Below are positions 36,589 through 47,294 of a stretch of DNA of 64,000 nt, piece by piece. The number at the start of each line of letters is the position of its first letter. Positions within the stretch are counted from its first letter, which is position 1. The notes beneath the pieces were generated by a model. The model had not been told where the DNA came from. It made no database searches and worked only from the letters and a program-made list of their open reading frames with translations. This stretch comes from Caprella mutica (taxonomy: Eukaryota > Arthropoda > Malacostraca > Amphipoda > Caprellidae), in assembly GCA_947561585.1 (NCBI GenBank), contig CANNZV010001130.1, positions 62,001 through 126,000 on the forward strand, given 5' to 3'. The position numbers were made by a program, and so were the translations under genes.

Positions 36589-37230
36589 GAATAATTGGTT
36601 CCTTGCGTGATAGAGATTAATGGATGGAGATAAGAAGCAATCTAGATTCATTAAACTTTACAGTTCATTTTTCTATCTGTTCGACCATATCAATACGGCA
36701 ATAAGAAACTAACGATAAACAGATAGGAAACATGTCGCCCAGAAATCATCGCCACTGTGCCCGCAGTCTCGCCTCCCAGACTCCCTTAGCTTAGCCAGTC
36801 ATCTCAGGGGAGTTGATGAAAAGGTACAAGGGACTTCAGCGGAGAATCGAAGTCCGCCACTTCAAGAGAGAGTCCACAGCTCACTTCAAAAACGATCCCC
36901 TATTTATCTGAATATAATGGAGTAATAAGTACTATCTCTTTTAAAGAAACTTGTGAAACATTTTTATGCATAAATTATAGACAGGTGATGCTATCTTTAC
37001 CTGTCCATAAAGCGGACTGCTCGCCAAATCTTCTCATCAGCTGACGGCAACTGCGGAAAACTAGGGTACAAGCAGTAGGTGATTTGGGAAGATCCAGGCG
37101 TGTTATTTCTACTGCACAATATTCTATGATCGTAACTGATATTAATTAGAAACACGCCAGGAACTTCGCAAATCCAATATATACAAAAATACTATGTACT
37201 AGACATGTAGTAAGGTATTGATGTGATAAG
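36589..37230. other. Non-coding stretch, locally less AT-rich
   Basis: 36730-36900 and 37000-37110 are clearly less AT-rich than the surroundings (CGCCCAGAAATCATCGCC, CAGCTGACGGCAACTGCGG). No ORF or family recognised. Confidence 0.35.
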
Positions 37231-37610
37231 GTAATGAAGCAGTAAAATATCAATGGAGCATAGCATTCATAGATATCGAAAGAGTATTGAAAGGCTAAGT
37301 ATCGAAAGACAATGTATCGAATTTCAAATTATTGAAAGACAAAGTATTGAAAGACAAAGTATAGAAGGACAAAGTATCAAAAGACAAAGTATTGGAAGAA
37401 AAAATATCAAATGACAATGTATAGAAAACAAGGTATCGAAATACAAAGTATCGAAATACAAAGTATAAAATGAAAAAGTATTGAAATACAAAGTATCGAA
37501 AGACAAAGTATCGGAAGACAAAGTATAGAAAGACAATGTATAGAAAGACATCGTATAGAAGTACATAGTATAGAAAGGCAAAATATATTACACGAAAGTA
37601 TAGAAAAACA
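37231..37610 (+). repeat. 15-bp array (AAAGTATCGAAAGAC)
   Basis: About 20 units of AAAGTATCGAAAGAC type. Read on the minus strand it gives long phenylalanine/leucine-rich ORFs (up to 150 codons) that mimic membrane proteins but are array translations. A short inverted cluster of the same word is at 38840-38905. Confidence 0.9.
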
Positions 37611-38225
37611 AAAATAAACGGAAATAGCATAAAAAGAAAAATGTATAAATAGTTGAAAGAGGTGAGGGGGCGTTCTTCCCTGGCCTGGTTCGATAAAAAC
37701 AAGATGAGTCCACAATTACAAATTATTGAGCCAAGTACAATTGTCAATTAGGCCCCCAAGACAATAAATATTTGACATAAGACAATCTTTATTTTCGTTA
37801 TTAAATACCTTTTAATCTTCTTTTAACGTGATATTTCTTTATTTTTCAATGGGTGTATATTAAAAATAATACGATGACGATATTGAGTTCTGAGCCACTC
37901 TTCAATTGCATTAGTGTGACGAGACAAATCTTCCATGGCGCCATATTTCTACCAAATGACCGACGACGAAAATAAAGCGACGAAATAAAAAATAATAAAC
38001 GATATTAGTATCGATGAAATATACCTTAATGAAGCATCAATTCTAAGTTAAATAATATGTATGGATTATTTTCTTTATAGATAGTCAAAATATTAATTTT
38101 CTGGGTTGTAACCGAGTCCGCTGCCATCAGTCTATGGTATGAAATTAATTTGTCACTGTAATAACAAAGTTAAGCTTCTCAATTGTTTCTGCTGTAACCA
38201 TTTTTAAATGTGATCAATAATGGAC
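37611..38225. other. AT-rich non-coding stretch
   Basis: Contains GAGCCAAGTACAATTGTC (37727-37744), a phrase related to the array at 38230-38370. Otherwise nothing recognised. Confidence 0.4.
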
Positions 38226-38372
38226 CTGACCCCAATTTTCTTGGGGCTCAACTGTTCTAGGCTCAATTGTCATGGAGTCCAATCACCATGGAGCCAATTA
38301 TTGTCTACGGCTCCATTTTCCGCAAGCCAAATTGTCGTGACCCAATTGTGTTGAGCCCAACTGTCGGAGTGT
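38226..38372 (+). repeat. ~17-20-bp degenerate array (GGCTCAATTGTC words)
   Basis: Six or seven loose units such as GGCTCAATTGTCATGGAGTC and CCCAATTGTGTTGAGCCC. It is the same kind of short-phrase array as at 26.8, 43.1 and 45.1 kb. Confidence 0.65.
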
Positions 38373-38419
38373 CGGTCCATGAACAAAATGTATGCTTCAA
38401 GCTGGTATAACTAATGCAA

Positions 38420-38790
38420 GACATGGGTTTTGAAAATATTTTATTATTGAAGCTATGGTTCTGAAACTTGTTACGCAAATGGAAAATTAAATTTTCTATC
38501 GTTTTTGTTCAAGCCATTTTTCGATTAGACTGATAGAAAACCTAAGGCTTCTACAATTTTGAACCTACGGCTTTGCGGTTTCTAGCATTTGAAATCATAT
38601 TGACGATTTTTTGATTATTGAATAGGCTTTCGAAATTTTAATTTTAATTTTTGCAGTGAATTTGTAGCAAATTTTTCAGAGAATCGAATGCAGAAAATCT
38701 AAATGCCTTAGCATCAAAATTGTAAAAGTCTTACGCTTTTGAATACTAAAATATGCATTAATAAAAATGTTTTCAAAAACCATATAGTAA
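38420..38790 (+). repeat. Foldback repeat (CTAAGGCTT family), copy 2
   Basis: Left end GGGTTTTGAAAATATTTTAT and right end GTTTTCAAAAACCATA form an imperfect inverted pair. The inner words CTAAGGCTTCTACAATTTTG and AAAATTGTAAAAGTCTTACG also pair. Related to 33760-34215 in the opposite orientation. Confidence 0.7.
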
Positions 38791-38839
38791 TTATTCTTTT
38801 GATTTTTTTCTATTTCTATCCGATGCCATTCAATATTTA

Positions 38840-39035
38840 CTGTTTCTATCTTTGTCTTTCTATACTTTGTTTCTCGACACTTTGTCCTTCTATACTTTTT
38901 TTTTCGATATTTTGTATCATGATAATCTGTCCTAGTACCTTGATGTAGTAAGGTATTGATCTGGTAAAGTATATATTTCGTAAGCTATTCATGTAGTAAA
39001 GTATTGATGTAGTAAACTGTTGATAAAAACATCAA
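38840..39035 (-). repeat. Inverted cluster of the 15-bp word plus GATGTAGTAAAGTATT units
   Basis: 38840-38905 holds four or five units of TTTGTCTTTCTATAC, the complement of the 37231-37610 array. 38937-39030 repeats the TTGATGTAGTAAAGTA word seen at 35705-35780. Confidence 0.75.
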
Positions 39036-39944
39036 GTAATAATATGAATTTGAATCGTAAAATATGGTCATGATGCACATTACAGTCCTTTTTTTTCTTT
39101 TGAGGATGAGTATTACAAGTAATTTCGGTAACATAACGAAGTTAAATGAATATGTAAACCTAATTCGTTCCTTCTCTCATATACACTTTGCAGAGTATAT
39201 GTTCATACATACAGCCAAGCTGATTAAGACTAGTCTCATAATTTGACTGTTCAGTCCTAATGGGTTGGATTCCACCCAAATATTGAATTTAATATTTCTA
39301 GGAAATGGCAAAAGCAAGATATAAATTTGGACTAAAAATATAAATTATACACCCATAGCAATCATAAAAGCAGGATATTTTGAAAAAACCGCTCCTCATA
39401 AATTTTCTGGAGTGAAGGACTTGAATATTTCAGGATCAAATTTCTAATTTCTCATGAATATTGACCTCAAATATTCATGAAAAGTCAGCAAAATTCATTC
39501 ATACATATTGGTGCACTAACATAGCAAACTTATAGAGTCAAAAAATATTTGCTTGTTAAAATAACCCGCCGGTCCACCGTGTGTTAACTCTGATTAGTTT
39601 CTTAATTAAAAACAAAAGTATAGTATTTACAAGACTTTTAACATGACGTGAAGTAAGCACTGTTTGAATGGGAGATAAAATAAACTCGGAAGGAAGTTAG
39701 TTTATTACTCGATATTTACCTTATAGTAAAAGACAATTTCTGAGAATTCAAAATTTCATCTATTTGATTTGCCGATGAAATATTTCTACGTAACTGATTA
39801 TCGAGCGCTGAGTTCTCCGGCGAAGAGTTGTCTTGCGGCAAGTTATTCAAGAGCTATTAACTCAACCTTGGGTTGCAATCATAATTATAGTTATTACAGT
39901 GGTTATTATTTATAAATGTCTCTTCTTTTTAATATATTTATACG
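39036..39944. other. AT-rich non-coding stretch
   Basis: Nothing recognised. Confidence 0.45.
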
Positions 39945-41160
39945 GAGGAAGCATCATGAAAACATGGAGAGAATATCATGAGAACATAAAGGGACTATCT
40001 TAAGAACATAGATAGAGCATCAAGTGGAGTATAAAGGAACGTAGAGGAAGTACCGTGTGAACATATATGGAGTATCATGAGAACATAGTTAAGAGAATCA
40101 TGAGAACATAGAGGGAGTATCATGAGATTATAAATGGAGTATCATTAGAACATAGATAGAATATCATGAGAACATAGATGGAGTATCATGAGAACATAGA
40201 TGGAGTATCATGAGGGCATATAGAGAGTTTCATGAAAACATAGAGGGAGTATCATGGGAACATAGAGGAGCATCATGAGAACATAGAGGGAGTGTCATGA
40301 AAATTCCTGAGAACATGGAGGGAGTATCATGAGAACATAGAGGGATAATCATGAGAACACATATGTAGTATCATGAGAGCGTATAGAAAGTATCAGGAGA
40401 ACATAGAGGGAGTATAATGCGAACATCGAAGGAGTATAATGAGAACATAAATGGAGTATAATGAGAACATATAGAGAGTATCATGAGAACAGAGAAGGAG
40501 TATAATGAGAACATAGATAGAGCACCATGAAAACATCAGTGGAGTATAATGGAACATAGAGGAAGTACCGTGTGGACATATATCAAGAGAAAATAGAGGA
40601 AGTATCATGAGAACATAGATGGAGTATCCTGAGAACATATATGGAGTATCATGAGAACATAGATGGAGTATCATGAGAACATAGAGGGAGTGTCATGAAA
40701 ATTCCTGAGAACATGGAGGGAGTATCATGAGAACATAGAGGGAGAATCATTAGAACACATATGGAGTATCAAGACAAAATAGAGGGAGAATCATGAGAAC
40801 ATAGAGGAGCATCATGAGAACATAGAGGGAGTATCATGAGAACATAGAAGGGAGTATCATGCGAACATCGGAGGAGTATAATGAGAACATAGATGGAGTA
40901 TGATGAGAAAATATAGGGATTATCATGAGAACAGAGAAGGAGTATAATGAGAACATAGTGAGAGTATCATGACTCCATGAGAACATATAGGAAGCATTAT
41001 GAGAATATATAGGGAGCATCTTGAGAACATATAGGGATCACCATGAGAACATATGTATATGGAGTATGATGAGAACAAATAGGGAGCATCATGAGAACAT
41101 ATAGGGATTATCATTAGAACATAATAATGGGGATTATCATTAGAACATATATGTATCATA
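39945..41160 (+). repeat. 22-bp minisatellite, about 55 copies
   Basis: The unit is GTATCATGAGAACATAGAGGGA, with variants (ATAGATGGA, ATATAGGGA) and a higher-order repeat: the segment with GTGTCATGAAAATTCCTGAG occurs at about 40287 and again at 40690. Minus-strand ORFs rich in Y, M, F and S are array translations. Confidence 0.95.
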
Positions 41161-41700
41161 GCGGCGGATCACACCAATATTATAAATTTAAAAAAAAATC
41201 ATAATTTTGTCAGTAAAAATAATTTGGTTGAATGAGAATACTCAACTTGTATTATTATGTTTTCATAATATTTACTTGCATTCAAATATGAACCATTAAT
41301 CATAATCGCATGATGTTAATTGGATTCTCAATGAATGAATAACAGGTCCTGTACTATTTAGGTAAATAAGATAATTATTATCCTTTTTTTCATCCATGAA
41401 CTGATGGTTTACATTTCCTCATGTGAAATATTTCAGGTATTTAATTAAAATCTTAGATTAGTGTTGAGAAGAAAGGAGTAAATTGAATCGTACAGTGTAT
41501 GTTTTATGATGTACTCGCAATGAATCTTAGAACAAAACAGGATTTCATACATTGTTTGCAGCTACGATTAGAACTCATTTATAAATACAACTTATTCACA
41601 CAGTAGTTTATAATTAATTTCTACTTATTTTTTGATAGAAAGTAAAAATTCACATACAGTAAACAAAATCAATGAGAATGACTAAAAGTAAGAGGTTATA
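41161..41700. other. AT-rich non-coding stretch
   Basis: Nothing recognised. Confidence 0.45.
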
Positions 41701-41743
41701 CCTTATTATTATTGAAATTTATTTTGTGTGTAAAAAAAATATA

Positions 41744-41789
41744 TACAAGAAAATGCATAAACGTTTCGACTATTTACAGTCTTCTTCAG
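41744..41789 (-). ncRNA. Hammerhead ribozyme-like core, minus strand
   Basis: On the minus strand CTGAAGA, a GACTG/TAGTC stem with TAAA loop, GAAAC, 16 nt and GTA occur in the same order and with the same spacing as in the plus copy. The stem keeps pairing through a G-U wobble. Stem I is again weak. Confidence 0.45.
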
Positions 41790-41862
41790 GATCTGAAATG
41801 AAAAATATTTTACATTTTTGCTTTTAATTTTTTAAATATTAAAAATTACCATCATATAAATA

Positions 41863-41908
41863 CTGAAGATGACTGTAAACAGTCGAAACGTTGAAGTGTT
41901 TTCTCGTA
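41863..41908 (+). ncRNA. Hammerhead ribozyme-like core, plus strand
   Basis: CTGAAGA (41863-41869) fits the CUGANGA box. The stem GACTG/CAGTC (41871-41875, 41880-41884) with TAAA loop occupies the stem II position and is followed by GAAA (41885-41888). A possible stem III (A-U, C-G, G-C) leads to GTA at 41906-41908, a permitted NUH triplet. Stem I is not convincing, so activity is doubtful. Confidence 0.45.
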
Positions 41909-41942
41909 AATACAAAATAAAGTTTAATAAGGATAAGGAAAT

Positions 41943-43040
41943 TTCCTCTCAATTTTAATCATTCTGAAGTTAAAGTGTTGTGCTATAAGTGATTTATATT
42001 TATCAATGAGATATTATATATAATTTCAGCTGAGTGAAGAGTTACAAATCTTCATAATAATTAAATTGATCGCTAGACACCTGGCGATAGATATTGCAGC
42101 TCTATCGAATACAAAAGAGAAAGGTAACTTAAGTGAGAGGAGAGCTGTACATTACAGATGAGGTTTGAAAAGCTGATGCAGCGTTTATGCCAATGGCTGT
42201 AATAGTACAAAAAATCTAGAAATTCTGACAAGTATTGCTATCGTTCATAGTTTATAGACATTTTATTGGAGAAATGAAGATTGCATTTCCAACCCTGTTT
42301 ATTCCAATTGATAATTAGAGAAGGATGTTGAGCTTGTTTTATTTGTATTCATTTATTGAGTTTTGACGCAACTACAACATATTACCATCACAGCCCTGGC
42401 GCAAATACACCACATTATCACCACTACCCTGACGCAAATACACTACATCACCACAACGTCCTGGCGAAAGAGATTCAATTTGGTATTGCTTGTGTTCGTC
42501 TTAGAACTCTATTGGCGAAGTAAATGGTCCAGTAAATAACCAATTGAGGAAGAAATTCACAAGATGGAAGATGATATTTCATCAGGATGAGATGCACGCT
42601 GATAAATTGCTATACAAATTCTGGTGAAAGAAAGAAATTTGTTTGTTAAAATTGAATACACACTATATAAGTATATATAAAATTGGTTAATAAATTGTTG
42701 AAATATGGCTGTGAAAAAATTGAAATTAAAAGTTAAAAATCTTATTTGATGCCGCCCTAACTTTTTAATGATTCCTGTAGTTTTGATAAGATTGATTTAT
42801 ATTTAGAATTAAATATAATTAAAATATTAAACAAAAATATCAGTTACGTAAAAATATTTTATCGACAAATCAAATAGATTAACTCTTGAATAATCAAAAA
42901 GTCTCTGTTACCATAGGGCATGATAAGTCAATCTCATTATTTATGAAACATATCACGCCTTCTTTTTGGTAAAGTCTCTATTAAAATGATATAAGAACAT
43001 TTAATAACATTAACTTTTCATTTTTTTCATAGCAACGAGT
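41943..43040. other. AT-rich non-coding stretch
   Basis: 42380-42470 has three loose repeats of CTGGCGCAAATACACYACATTA type. Otherwise nothing recognised. Confidence 0.45.
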
Positions 43041-43044
43041 AGTT

Positions 43045-44012
43045 TTGGTGGCCAATTGCCTAACGGTGAGTAGTCTATGCGTCGAATTGCATTGCGGTGA
43101 ATTGTCCAGTCACCTACTTTGGCATAAGAGAAATATATATTTTTATATGGGTCTATGTCATTTGGGTCGTGGTCATTTTGGTCGTGTCAATTATGGTCGT
43201 TGTCATATGGGTCGCAGTCATTTGGTTCGCTGTCATTTGGGTCCGTGTTTAGTATAATAAGCATGCATAGTTAATTTAGCTTGTGTATAATTGAATGGTT
43301 TCTCTGTTTTAAGGTTAATATTATTAATAAAATATTTCAAAATTTATTAAAAAAAAACACTTAATGTGCTTCCACGCAGAATTTATCACTGAATTCAGTC
43401 TTTGTTTTTTGTGTATGTAATACGATTTATGTTTAGTACAACGGAACTAAATATTTTCTCATCTCTTAATGTTATATTAATTCGAATTATAAAGTTTTTT
43501 ATAATATATTATATTAATTCGTTTTCTTAATGATGAAGGCAAATAAAATATTTTTGGTATCATTCTGTCCATTGAACGACTATAGAGAGTTTATTAGCAT
43601 TGTTCATAATGTTATGGAAGTGCATACGTACATTGCCCATAGTATGCGGTATTATTTTTTTCTATACTATGATTTAATTTAAACCTCAATGTTTAAAGCT
43701 TATTCTACCATGTTAAACGTAAACAAACCTTTGTTGTAAAAAATCTTATTTCATTAGGGTATGCTAAATTTTCATTTTTCATCACGTTGTGGAATTCGAT
43801 GTTTTTTTATATTAAAATCTCATTAAATATTAAAACATTTTATAAATTAACCTTAAAACTGAGAAAGCATTCAATTATACAAAAGCAAATTTAACTATGC
43901 ATGTTTATTATACTTTTTATAAACACGGACCCAAATGACCACTACCCAAATGACAGCGACCTAAATTTCCACGATCCAATTGACTGGACACCAATGGCTT
44001 TTAGTTTAATTT
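43045..44012. mobile_element. Array-bounded foldback element (~960 bp)
   Basis: Left: a phrase region (GGTGAATTGTCCAGTC at 43095-43112) and a ~15-bp array of TCATTTGGGTCGTGG (43157-43250). Right: the inverted array GACCCAAATGACCACTACCC and GACTGGACACC (43928-43993). The arms continue inward for about 200 bp: AGCATGCATAGTTAATTTAG against the complement of AAATTTAACTATGCATGTTT, then AATTGAATGGTTTCTCTGTT against AGAAAGCATTCAATT. This is the clearest member of the array-bounded class. No ORF of interest. Confidence 0.82.
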
Positions 44013-44385
44013 TATAGGAGATGAAAGGTAGATCATTTTGATCATCATGAATATCCTCTGAACATTTTAAAAGGTTCAAATTTGTAAAAGAGATTACACA
44101 CATTCAATAACATTTACTTTCTACGAACACTAAATAATAACCATCATCATCAAAATGTATCAAAACCACAGCCAACATCAGCTGAAAATTATTAAAGAAT
44201 ATATTCCTCACTATTTCTCCATTCAAATCACACAGTAATATTTTAGGACATTCGTAATGAATTCTGCCAATCAAAAGGGCTGTCACTGTATGAGTAGGTT
44301 TTCCAATGGCAATAATAATGTACCTGATTTAGTAGGAAACTTTAATATTAGGTTGTTTCCAATGTTACTTGTTTTTTGGGGATAT
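44013..44385. other. AT-rich non-coding stretch
   Basis: Nothing recognised. Confidence 0.4.
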
Positions 44386-44847
44386 TTAACCTTTTCGAGT
44401 CGGTTTTCGCGTATTTGATTTACAGTTCCAAAAACTTGTATATATAATCATTGGACATGTATAAATGGAACTTAATCGAAAAATTAGTGAAATAACATAT
44501 AATTATAGAATTTTAGCTATGGGAAACTGGTGTCCCAACAGACATTTCAGTCCCAGTCTCCTAAGACACTCATGTCACAGCAGACTGTAAAAAAATGATT
44601 ATATACGTATAGCAATGAATGTCTGTTGGAACACAAGTGTTCGATCTTTGAAAAGGCCTCTTGAGACACCTGCGTCCCAGAATGGGACAAATTTATTATA
44701 TTGTATTATTTGAGCATAATTCAGCCTCTAAATTCTCTCTACTATTAGATCTCACACATATACTTAAAAAAATAAATACTTGGAATAAGAATAATTTAAA
44801 AAAAAATCTGCGGGACAAATGTGTCACAGGACACTCGATAGGATTAA
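44386..44847. mobile_element. Possible TTAA-flanked element (454 bp)
   Basis: TTAA at 44386-44389 and 44844-44847 with imperfect inverted ends CCTTTTCGAGT / ACTCGATAGGA. The interior carries scattered GTCCCAG/GGGACAAAT phrases in both orientations. Support is weaker than for the other TTAA elements because the inverted ends are short and imperfect. Confidence 0.4.
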
Positions 44848-45120
44848 CCATTATACCCTACAAGTAATTCCATGTGTATACCATGTGACGCATACACATT
44901 TAAAACTCGGGTATACAATTTATACTTTTTGGAAATGGGTACAACACGTAATACATGTGGTATTCCATTAAAATGTGATAAAGTTCGGGTGGGTGGCTGA
45001 TATATGTTATTAATATAATATTTGACCTGTTGTTATGAATATGGTAAATAACAGAGTGAACACCTAATATAAGTATGCCATTTGACTAGTTGCTATGAAT
45101 GTGATAAATTAGATATGCTA
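44848..45120. other. Non-coding stretch
   Basis: Nothing recognised. Confidence 0.35.
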
Positions 45121-45124
45121 AACG

Positions 45125-45592
45125 AAGTGCAGAAAGTTCACCACCCTCAATTCATCACCGGAAAGTTCACCGCACTCAATTTGGCGCATGGGAAGTTCAC
45201 CGCAACTCATTTCACTATAAAACAATTTAATTCAATATATCAGCAATGCAACAAACTTCTAATGAAACAAATGTATCAGCAACTAAATAGACCTCAATTA
45301 CGTTAAAAAACGAAAGCTTTTTAAGGTGTAGTTACAAGTATGATTAAATATTTATGAAGCTTTTTTAATAAAAGAGAATATATAGGGAAAAGACTTTTAT
45401 TTATTTGAATATGTTCTCTATCAATTATAATAATAACAGTGGTCGAACTTTATATTAATTCAAAGGAATTTTTTAACACACATTATATAAATGTAATATG
45501 TACCACCCCGGTGAATTGAAATGTGGTGAACCTACCATGCGATGAATTGAGTGCAGGAGCTTTCCGACGGTGAATTTTCTTGTAATCATGCT
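45125..45592. mobile_element. Array-bounded foldback element (~460 bp)
   Basis: The left array (45128-45215) repeats GAAAGTTCACCGCACTCAAT about four times. The right array (45508-45585) carries the complement (GGTGAATTG, GTGGTGAACC, GATGAATTGAGTGCAGGAGC). About 290 bp of AT-rich DNA lies between. Confidence 0.72.
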
Positions 45593-45625
45593 AAAGACCT
45601 GTTATTAGTGTAGTAATACAGAATA

Positions 45626-46895
45626 TAGGGTCGAACGTGGTATCACTGCGCATACCCTTTTTATGGGGTGTCACTCCACACCTCTTATAATTTTAAAATC
45701 ACTTGTTATAATCCAAATATGATTGCAAAATCATTTCAAGCATCCTCTTTTCTCCCGTAAACATATTGCCGTACCATTATCGTATGAGTATTTCTAGGGC
45801 TAAGTCGCGATTATGTGGTGCTCTCAAAACGAGAAGAAAAAAATTTGCGCTGGTAAAACTTAAATCCCGCAAACTCTCCAATAACTCTTGAACCGAGATT
45901 TATTGATTCACATTATTTTAACATGTTAACGTGAACATTACCAGTTACATCATGTCAAATTTTGAACTTTTCATTTTTTAGCGGTTTTCCCGCCACCACA
46001 ATGTGCAGTTATATCCAAGATAATTTAGATGTAGAGAGGTATCACTGCGCATCATTATTAACCATATTTGTATATAAATGAATATGAAAATATGAGTTTT
46101 TAGCACTAAATAAAGGAATAAATACTGAATAAGGTGATATTATATTATAATGTTGATTAACAATAAACTTACAATAGTAATAACTATGCTACTTGATGTG
46201 GTGGTATTAAGATGGGGAGAGGGCATATTTAGGTGGGGGTAGAGGTTATTGGATTGAATATTGATTAACAATAAACCTACGATCGTATTATACTTGTTAT
46301 TTTTGAGTAGTTAACTAGTTACGTAAAATTCAAGTGTTAAATTTGTTGCAGATTCATTAAATATTTGTTTAATAAGTAAGTGACAATTAAATTGGGTGGG
46401 GAGCATGTGGAGAGGGAAACACAGACATTTAGATGGGGATAAGGGGATTTAAATGAGGGAGAGGGGCAAGTAGATTGGGAGAGGGGGACTTAGGTGCGAT
46501 GAGGAAGAAAGGGATTTAGAGGGGAATAAAGGGGGATTTAGATGGGAGGAGAGTGATATTTAGATGGGGAAGAAGGGGGCTTATATAGGGGGTGGGAGGA
46601 TTGATTAAAATGGGTAGAGAAGGGATTTATGTTTGGGAGAGGAGTGTTGTATTCAGCAACGCACAGTAACACTCCTTCATGTTTGCAGTGATATCCCTAT
46701 ACACTCACTAAAAGTTGCGCACGAAAAAAGCCAATAAGTATTTCATTCATTTTGGGTATTTTTTCGAAACTGGTTGAAAATCGACCTCATTCCTGATCAT
46801 TTCATCACGAGAAAGGGAGCTTCTAAAGTACATTTAGTTTTAGAGTAAATACAGAGTTTGAGGGATTGTGCGCGGTGATACCCCGTCCGCCCCTA
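45626..46895. mobile_element. TA-flanked inverted-repeat element with purine array
   Basis: The ends are GGGTCGAACGTGGTATCACT (from 45628) and the complement of GGGGCGGACGGGGTATCACC (to 46893), with TA on both outer sides (45626-45627, 46894-46895). The word GTATCACTGCGCAT recurs internally at about 46040, and a TGATATCCCT-type complement occurs near 46690. There is no transposase ORF. This points to a non-autonomous DNA transposon, probably of the Tc1/mariner superfamily because of the TA sites. Confidence 0.72.
46190..46645 (+). repeat. G-rich/purine-rich degenerate array
   Basis: Loose ~21-26-bp units of GATTTAGATGGGGAGAGGGG type, about 16 copies, with almost all G on the plus strand. It lies inside the TA-flanked element. 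Confidence 0.8.
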
Positions 46896-47294
46896 CATGT
46901 TTAGATATATACAATCATTTTCTATAATGGTTTCTATAATATAGTTTTGAATTGGAATAAATGAATGTTATTTATGTTTTTCTTATTAAAGATAGATTGA
47001 TTCAATATCATTCAAATTTATTTATACTGTATTTCCACATTATAATCATTAAACCATATTTAGAAACCAATTGTTAAGGAAAATCATCTGATATATTTTC
47101 ATGGTGAATTACCTTCAATAAACTTGAAGAAATTTTTATTTTAAACCAAAAAAGATTACATGTAATCTTCGTTCACATGATTATTGGTTACAATGAATAA
47201 TAATAGTAGGTCAATTAAATGGATGGTAGATATCTTTCTAAATAATACTATTTTTTCAATTGCTTATTCAGAATTAAATGGATCAATATAGATA
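46896..47294. other. AT-rich non-coding stretch
   Basis: Nothing recognised. Confidence 0.4.

Larger units (their letters stand above)
41702..41942. mobile_element. Small inverted element with a hammerhead-like motif in each arm
   Basis: The arms are complementary: ACAAAATAAAGTTTAATAAG on the right against the complement of the TTATTATTGAAATTTATTTTGTGTG stretch on the left, and TCGAAACGTT against AACGTTTCGA. About 70 bp of AT-rich DNA separates the motif pair. Hammerhead-like motifs of this kind are known from retroelements such as Penelope-like elements. No coding sequence is present here, so this would be a non-autonomous remnant (inference). Confidence 0.65.

Noticed and set aside
37295..37747. 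150-codon minus-strand ORF resembling a Phe/Leu-rich membrane protein
   Set aside because: It is the translation of a 15-bp array; overlapping frames give equally membrane-like products.
40393..41159. Several 60-93-codon minus-strand ORFs rich in Ser, Tyr and Met
   Set aside because: Translations of the 22-bp minisatellite; frames break and restart with unit-length changes.
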